Below, one piece after another: positions 60,236-64,000 of a DNA stretch of 64,000 nucleotides. Made by a program: the position numbers and the translations under genes. Under the pieces are notes generated by a model. That model saw only the letters and a list, made by a program, of their open reading frames with translations. It was not told the origin of the DNA and searched no databases. Source of the stretch: Streptomyces sp. SID4985 (lineage in GTDB: Bacteria > Actinomycetota > Actinomycetes > Streptomycetales > Streptomycetaceae); NCBI RefSeq assembly GCF_009863025.1, contig NZ_WWIR01000645.1, positions 25,333 to 89,332 of the forward strand, in the 5' to 3' direction. Every line of letters starts with the position of its first letter. Position 1 is the first letter of the stretch.

Positions 60236-60946
60236 ATGAAGCTACTGCGTCGCCTCGTGGTGAGCGCGCTCACATCGCCGCTCCTGCTGATCGGCCTCGC
60301 ACCGGCCCCCGTCGAGGCCGTCGGCGCCCGCGCCGGGGCAACCGGCGTCGCCGGTGTCGCCGGTCAGAGCTGCCCGACCACCCACCGGTCGGCAGGCTCG
60401 ACCACGGCACCGCCGGTCGGCCTGGAGACGTACTACCGCGAGGACTGGCGGCTGGGCCCCAGCCATCTGCCCCGCACCGGCCCGATCGCCCGGATGCTGC
60501 GCGGCTGGAAGCCGCAGGACAGCACCTCGCCGTACTGGTTCCTCGGCTGCTACTGGCAGACCGACCAGCAGAACAAGTCCGGCTGGTGGTACCCGGACAA
60601 CAACGGGTTCGTCCTGCGTGACGGCCGCCCGGTGCACGAGACCAAGACCCTGAGGGTGGGCCAGATGGTCGACCTGTTCGGCAGCGGCCGGGGCAACTTC
60701 CTCGCCCCGCAGGGCACCCCGTACATCCGGCGCGCGATCCCCCCGACCAACCTCGACGAGTACAACGCCTCGGACCCGGCGTACAACTACCACCTCTACA
60801 AGGTGGTCAAGGCGTTCAAGGTGGAGGCCGGACCGATCCGGCCCTGGTTCGGCCAGCCCGGACTCGGCACGCAGTACGTGACGAACACGACGATCCCGAA
60901 CCTGGTGAACGCCGGAAACCTGAAGGAGGTCACCCCGGCGACCTGA
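60236..60946 (+). CDS. Secreted TNT-domain protein, predicted NAD+ glycohydrolase
   Basis: 236 residues from the ATG at 60236 (GGAAGAGA upstream). A Sec signal peptide (LLRRLVVSALTSPLLLIGLAPAP) covers about 1-29. The C-terminal 110 residues match the TNT (tuberculosis necrotizing toxin) fold: DLFGSGRGNFLAPQGTP, RRAIPPTNL, YHLYKVVKAF and GPIRPWFGQPGLGTQYV, which retains the conserved Arg and Gln regions of the NADase site. The N-terminal part has two cysteines and a Trp-rich segment. It would hydrolyse NAD+ outside the cell or in a target. The convergent neighbour is SUKH-like, a known immunity family. Confidence 0.88.
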   Translation: MKLLRRLVVSALTSPLLLIGLAPAPVEAVGARAGATGVAGVAGQSCPTTHRSAGSTTAPPVGLETYYREDWRLGPSHLPRTGPIARMLRGWKPQDSTSPYWFLGCYWQTDQQNKSGWWYPDNNGFVLRDGRPVHETKTLRVGQMVDLFGSGRGNFLAPQGTPYIRRAIPPTNLDEYNASDPAYNYHLYKVVKAFKVEAGPIRPWFGQPGLGTQYVTNTTIPNLVNAGNLKEVTPAT

Positions 60947-60968
60947 CCCCGCTCTGCCCCGCCCCGAC

Positions 60969-60996
60969 CGCCCCGCGCCGATCTAGGCGCGGGGCG
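60969..60996. terminator. Bidirectional hairpin between TNT and SUKH genes
   Basis: CGCCCCGCGCC and GGCGCGGGGCG are perfect 11-bp arms around GATCTA, in the 67-bp gap between the convergent genes. Confidence 0.8.
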
Positions 60997-61013
60997 TCGC
61001 GCTGCCGGCCTTC

Positions 61014-61328
61014 CTACATGCCCCGGGCAGGGCGGAACTCATGTGGATCCATCTCGGTGGGCTTGTCCTCATACCGCCACAGCGCGTCGTTGGCCTCCTC
61101 ACGCTCGGCCGAGATCTTGAGCTGGTCGTAGACGTCGTTGGCGCACCTCGGCTCCAGGAGCAGCAGGAAACCGTCGACGAAGCCGCCTCCGTAGGTGCTG
61201 ATGAGCTCTTTGTAGTCCCCGGGCAGCGTCGTGTTGAGGGTGGCTTCGGCGGCGTTCCAGTCGGGGGCGTGTGCGGGTGGGGAGGGCCTGGGCATGACTT
61301 CGGCCAGTCGACCGAGGTCGGGAGTCAT
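61014..61328 (-). CDS. SMI1/KNR4 (SUKH) family protein, C-terminally short
   Basis: 104 residues from the ATG at 61328. DWNAAEATLNTTLPGDYKELISTYGGGFVDGFLLLL is the core of SUKH domains: Trp, LPxDYK, the YGxG turn and the following strand. Family members of this type usually have 150 or more residues, with a later Pro-Trp-Gly and G-x-x-x-x-W section. Here the frame stops after DPHEFRPARGM, so the second half is missing. SUKH proteins are immunity proteins of polymorphic toxins; it may have protected against the TNT protein next door and be decaying. Confidence 0.75.
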   Translation of the reverse strand: MTPDLGRLAEVMPRPSPPAHAPDWNAAEATLNTTLPGDYKELISTYGGGFVDGFLLLLEPRCANDVYDQLKISAEREEANDALWRYEDKPTEMDPHEFRPARGM

Positions 61329-61747
61329 CGGGCGGTTTCTCGCTTCAGCGTTTGTGGTTCCGGATGGTGGCGATGTTGGCTCCGCCGCCGTCTACGCACG
61401 CTCGACTGTCGTGGCCCCTACGGCTATCTGAGTCTGAGGGGGCGCTCGGTCATGCTGGGCTGATTACCGTGAGCGAGCGCAAGCCTTGTAACGCCGACCT
61501 GTCCACGCCCGAACCATCCAACTCACGCGCAGCCTGCCTGCGGCGCGGCCACCAACCCAGGCGGTCCTGTCGGTATGCCCTGGGCGGCGGTCCGGGGCCC
61601 CGGGACAGCCCGCATCCTGGATGTCGGCAGCTGCGTGGGAACTATCGGCCCCGGACGACCGCAAGACCAGGCACCCCGAACGGAACCGCAGGTCGCACGG
61701 CTCGATCAGGGCGCCCTCGGCGTGAGTGGACCACCGGGGTTCCACGC
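61329..61747. other. 419-bp stretch without a recognisable gene
   Basis: Open frames here have no start/RBS or family match and composition is less regular than in the genes around it. A short minus-strand peptide (GGGANIATIRNHKR at about 61333-61375) loosely resembles the tail of an ISAs1-type transposase, too short to call. The region is probably eroded mobile or neighbour sequence. Confidence 0.5.
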
Positions 61748-62824
61748 TCAGACGCGGGCCTCGTAAACGATGTTGAACGGGGTTTGTGCCGCCCGGCGGA
61801 ATTGGGTCAGGCCCGCCTCCGAGGCGACCTGGCGGGTGCGCTCCTCGCCCGCCTGGGCGCCCAGGGCGCGGCCGACCTCCTGTGACTGCGAGGCCGGTGT
61901 GCAGATCAGACTCGAGGCGCTGTAGAACGCGCGGCCGAGCGGGGTGAGGTTCTCCTCCAGCCGGTCGCCCGCCATCGGCTCCACGAGCATGATGCTGCCG
62001 CCGTCAGCCAGTTGCTCCCTGCTGTGCGCCAAGGCGCCGACCGGGTCACCCATGTCGTGCAGGCAGTCGAAGAACGCGATCAGATCGTACGGCCCGCCGG
62101 CGAAGTCCTGGGCGCCTGCCACCTCGAACGAGACCCGGCCCTCGACACCACTCTCCGCGGCCAACTCCCGGGCCCCCTCGACGGACGGACCGTGATTGTC
62201 GAAGCCGGTCACCAGCGCGTCCGGGAAGGCCGCGCCGATCATCACGGTGGAGTGGCCCAGTCCACAGCCGACGTCGGCCGCCCTGCCCCCGCCGCGCAGC
62301 TTCTCCACCACACCGGTCAGCGCAGGCAGCCACTCGTCCACCAGATGGGCGGCGTAGCCGGGACGGAAGAAGCGGGCCGTACCCGCGAACAAGTCCGGGT
62401 GGTGCTCGTGCCAGCCGACGCCGTTGCCGTCCCGGAAGGCGCGCTCCAGCCGGTCGCGCTCCTCGGCCGAGCCGCAGGACAGGAACGACTGGTACCCGCC
62501 CAGCGCGAAGGCCGGGCTGTTCTCGTCGGCGAACACCGCGCTCTGTTCCGGCGTCATACGGAATCGGTCGTCGCCCTCGTAGGCCAGGTATCCACTGGCG
62601 GCCATCGCGCCCAGCCATTCGCGGACGTTGCGCTCGTGGGTGCCGGTGCGCTCCGCGAGCTGCCCCGGGGTGACGGCTTCGCCGTCCACGAGGGCCCGGA
62701 AGAGCCCCAGCCTCTCCCCGAGCAGTGCCAGGGGCGCCGCCGCGACCGCACCCAGATCGGTCACGACCTTCCCGAGCAGTTCGTTCAACTTCGCTTCGTC
62801 CACCGTGCTCATGTCCACCGACAC
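61748..62824 (-). CDS. SAM-dependent methyltransferase with N-terminal winged helix
   Basis: 358 residues from the GTG at 62824 with GGAGG seven bases upstream; an ATG at 62812 is an alternative. Residues 15-100 are a winged-helix dimerisation domain (LALLGERLGLFRAL, TPGQLAERTGTHERNVREWLGAMAASGYL). The Rossmann methyltransferase domain has motif I ADVGCGLGHSTVMIG, acidic loop TGFDNHGPSVEGA and motif DLIAFFDCLHDMGDP. The layout is that of transcription-factor-like or O-methyltransferases of the UbiE/rhizobial type. Substrate unknown. Confidence 0.9.
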   Translation of the reverse strand: MSVDMSTVDEAKLNELLGKVVTDLGAVAAAPLALLGERLGLFRALVDGEAVTPGQLAERTGTHERNVREWLGAMAASGYLAYEGDDRFRMTPEQSAVFADENSPAFALGGYQSFLSCGSAEERDRLERAFRDGNGVGWHEHHPDLFAGTARFFRPGYAAHLVDEWLPALTGVVEKLRGGGRAADVGCGLGHSTVMIGAAFPDALVTGFDNHGPSVEGARELAAESGVEGRVSFEVAGAQDFAGGPYDLIAFFDCLHDMGDPVGALAHSREQLADGGSIMLVEPMAGDRLEENLTPLGRAFYSASSLICTPASQSQEVGRALGAQAGEERTRQVASEAGLTQFRRAAQTPFNIVYEARV

Positions 62825-62929
62825 GACCACACCTCCGATCGATCCGGCCGGACCCACAGTTCGCGGCGGAGGGAACCTCCTCTCGCCCTTCGTGCGCCTG
62901 ACGCTACCTCGGACCTATGGGAGACAGTC

Positions 62930-63113
62930 GTGCAAAACACCACATATCGCGGGCGGGCGAGCAGCGCGTTACCCATCCGCACCGCACCCGGTACACGGCA
63001 CCGTCGAACCGGGGCACGTCCGTACGACCTGCGCCGCGCGGGCACCTCCTTCTGGTCGGCCCCCGGAGTCGACCCCGCCGGGAGAACCGCGACGAGACGA
63101 TCCCGGGCGCGTA
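62930..63113 (+). pseudogene. Fragment of a tyrosine recombinase (phage-type integrase)
   Basis: The plus frame from about 62930 reads RPYDLRRAGTSFWSAPGVDPA, close to the box II motif RPYDLRHA..S.WL.AGV.P of actinobacterial tyrosine integrases. Nothing upstream in any frame continues it, and the IS begins at 63114, so only about 60 codons remain. No catalytic Tyr region is present. It hints that an integrated element once lay here. Confidence 0.5.
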
Positions 63114-64000
63114 AGAGGTCCTAACAAAGGCGTTGGATGTGTCGGTGAGTGATCAGGCAGGTGGCGAGACCGAGGAAGGCCTCGTGGATGTCGTCGCGTC
63201 GCTCCCAGCGGATCCGCAGGCGGCGAAAGCCGTGCAGCCAGGCGATGGTGCGCTCGACGACCCAGCGGAAAATGCCCAGGCCAGAGCCGTGTTGCACGCC
63301 TCGCTCAGCGATGACCGGGCGGATGCCGCGCTGCCACAGTAGGCGCCGGTATTTGTCGTGGTCGTAGCCGCGGTCGGCAAGCAGCGTGTCGGGTCGATGT
63401 CTGGGGCGGCCGACGACGCCGGCAACCGCCGGGATCTTGTCGAGCAGGGGCATCAGCTGGGTGACGTCGTTGCGGTTTCCACCGGTCAGCGACACCGCGA
63501 GCGGGATGCCCTGGCCGTCGGTGAGAACGTGGTGCTTGCTGCCCGGCCGTGCGCGATCGACCGGGCTGGGACCGCTTTTGGGCCCCGTCGAGCGGCCCGG
63601 ACGTGGGAGGAGTCGATCACCGCCCGGGACCAGTCCAGCTTGTTCGCCGCCCGCAGCTTCTTCAGGAGCACCAGGTGCAGTTCGTCCCACACGCCGGCCT
63701 CGTTCCACGCGGCGAGGCGCCGCCAGCAGGTCATGCCCGAGCCGAAGCCCAGTTCCTGCGGCAGGTACTCCCACTGGATGCCCGTGTGCAGGACGAACAG
63801 GATCCCGCACAGCGCCTGCCGGTCCGGGACTCGCGGTCTGCCCTCGACCAGCTTCGGACCCGGCACGGGCAGCAACGGCTCGATGAGCGACCACAGTTCG
63901 TCCGAGACGATCCAGGGCCGCGACTGACGTTTCCCCACGATCGGACCAACGACCAGCCAATCCGAAAGTCACATGATCAACGGCTTCTGTTAGGACCTCT
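63114..64000. mobile_element. IS5-family insertion sequence (IS427-group-like)
   Basis: The left end reads AGAGGTCCTAACAAAGGC from 63114. The right end, read inward from 64000, is AGAGGTCCTAACAGAAGCC. The first 13 bases of the terminal repeats are identical and the match continues imperfectly to GTTG. The element is 887 bp, typical for the group, and carries one transposase split over two frames. The right terminus is the last base of the window, so the target-site duplication cannot be checked; TA precedes the left end. Confidence 0.85.
63121..63938 (-). CDS. IS5-family DDE transposase, two frames joined by predicted -1 frameshift
   Basis: The first frame starts with GTG at 63938 (MGKRQSRPWIVSDELW) and alone would end at 63486. 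The family match continues in the second frame to TAG at 63121. The shift falls at CCCAAAAG; A4 is at 63576-63579 on the complement. The -1 change there gives GPKSGPSPVDRARPGSKHHVL. DDE elements are VIDSSHV in the first frame, then LADRGYDHD and VVERTIAWLHGFRRL with the Glu in the second. The joined product is about 272 residues. Programmed frameshifting is known in this IS group; a decayed copy is possible but both frames are otherwise intact. Confidence 0.85.

Noticed and set aside
61333..61375. Peptide resembling the end of an ISAs1-type transposase
   Set aside because: Only about 14 residues of loose similarity with no supporting sequence upstream.
62809..63045. A 78-codon minus frame between the methyltransferase and the IS
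   Set aside because: It is Arg-rich with no RBS or family match, and overlaps the integrase fragment on the other strand.
1..64000. CRISPR arrays, tRNA or rRNA genes and a secondary-metabolite cluster
   Set aside because: No regularly spaced repeats, no tRNA-like cloverleaf with CCA end and no rRNA motifs were noticed; the lone P450 and methyltransferase are not next to biosynthetic core genes.

Overview
The window reads as chromosomal DNA from a Streptomyces-type actinomycete. GC is very high throughout, GTG and TTG starts are frequent, genes lie in long overlapping operons, and the gene families are typical of the group (FCD-type GntR, ECF sigma factor with a YCII partner, secreted GH92 with a ricin lectin, DUF4232 lipoprotein, IS5-type insertion sequence). 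No rRNA, tRNA or CRISPR array was seen. All functions below are read from sequence and from memory of protein families; no database search was run.

Layout. 1-2.5 kb: old yellow enzyme fragment, TetR regulator and quinone oxidoreductase. 2.5-8.7 kb: complete ribose operon on the minus strand (rbsR, K, D, A, C, B). 8.9-11.7 kb: DEAD-box helicase with a strong leader hairpin, then a radical SAM enzyme coupled to a 77-residue protein. 11.8-37.2 kb: a 25 kb composite island. 37.2-44.2 kb: four-carbon sugar-acid (erythronate/threonate) catabolic operon with its GntR regulator. 44.3-52.2 kb: secreted nuclease/phosphatase-fold protein, aldehyde dehydrogenase, small secreted protein, cytochrome P450, GH92 mannosidase. 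52.4-59.9 kb: ArsR/quinone oxidoreductase pair, VOC protein, a hemC remnant joined to an MFS gene, DeoR regulator, ECF sigma factor/YCII pair, lipoprotein. 60-64 kb: secreted TNT-type NADase with a truncated SUKH immunity-like gene, a methyltransferase, an integrase remnant, and an IS5-family element whose right end coincides with the window end.

The island is the most interesting part. Two divergent operons start near 27.8-28.0 kb. The minus arm has 13 genes joined mostly by ATGA/GTGA overlaps: EAD-CHAT caspase-like protease, RING-like zinc protein, ThiF/E1, a fusion of EAD-like, ubiquitin-like and E2 domains, JAB/JAMM peptidase, an unknown helical protein, Cdc48/FtsH-like AAA ATPase, MoxR ATPase, coiled-coil protein, a 92-residue protein, TPR protein, a large unknown protein, and a WD40 beta-propeller with a degenerate vWA-like C-terminus. 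The plus arm encodes a pseudokinase-zinc-GTPase fusion, a GAP1-like protein, two membrane proteins resembling a MotA/MotB or ZorA/ZorB stator pair, a second EAD/ubiquitin-like/CHAT protein, a 62-residue acidic protein and a three-TM protein. The N-terminal half of the E2 fusion is visibly homologous to that of the second CHAT protease, which ties the two operons together. My reading is a conflict or programmed-death type system: a bacterial ubiquitin-like conjugation cascade and AAA/MoxR/propeller machinery, wired through EAD adaptors to caspase-like effectors and a GTP-regulated membrane module. The parts resemble NTP-dependent ternary systems (FtsH/MoxR/vWA/beta-propeller) and prokaryotic ubiquitin-like operons predicted by comparative genomics. 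I know of no experimental work on this combined architecture.
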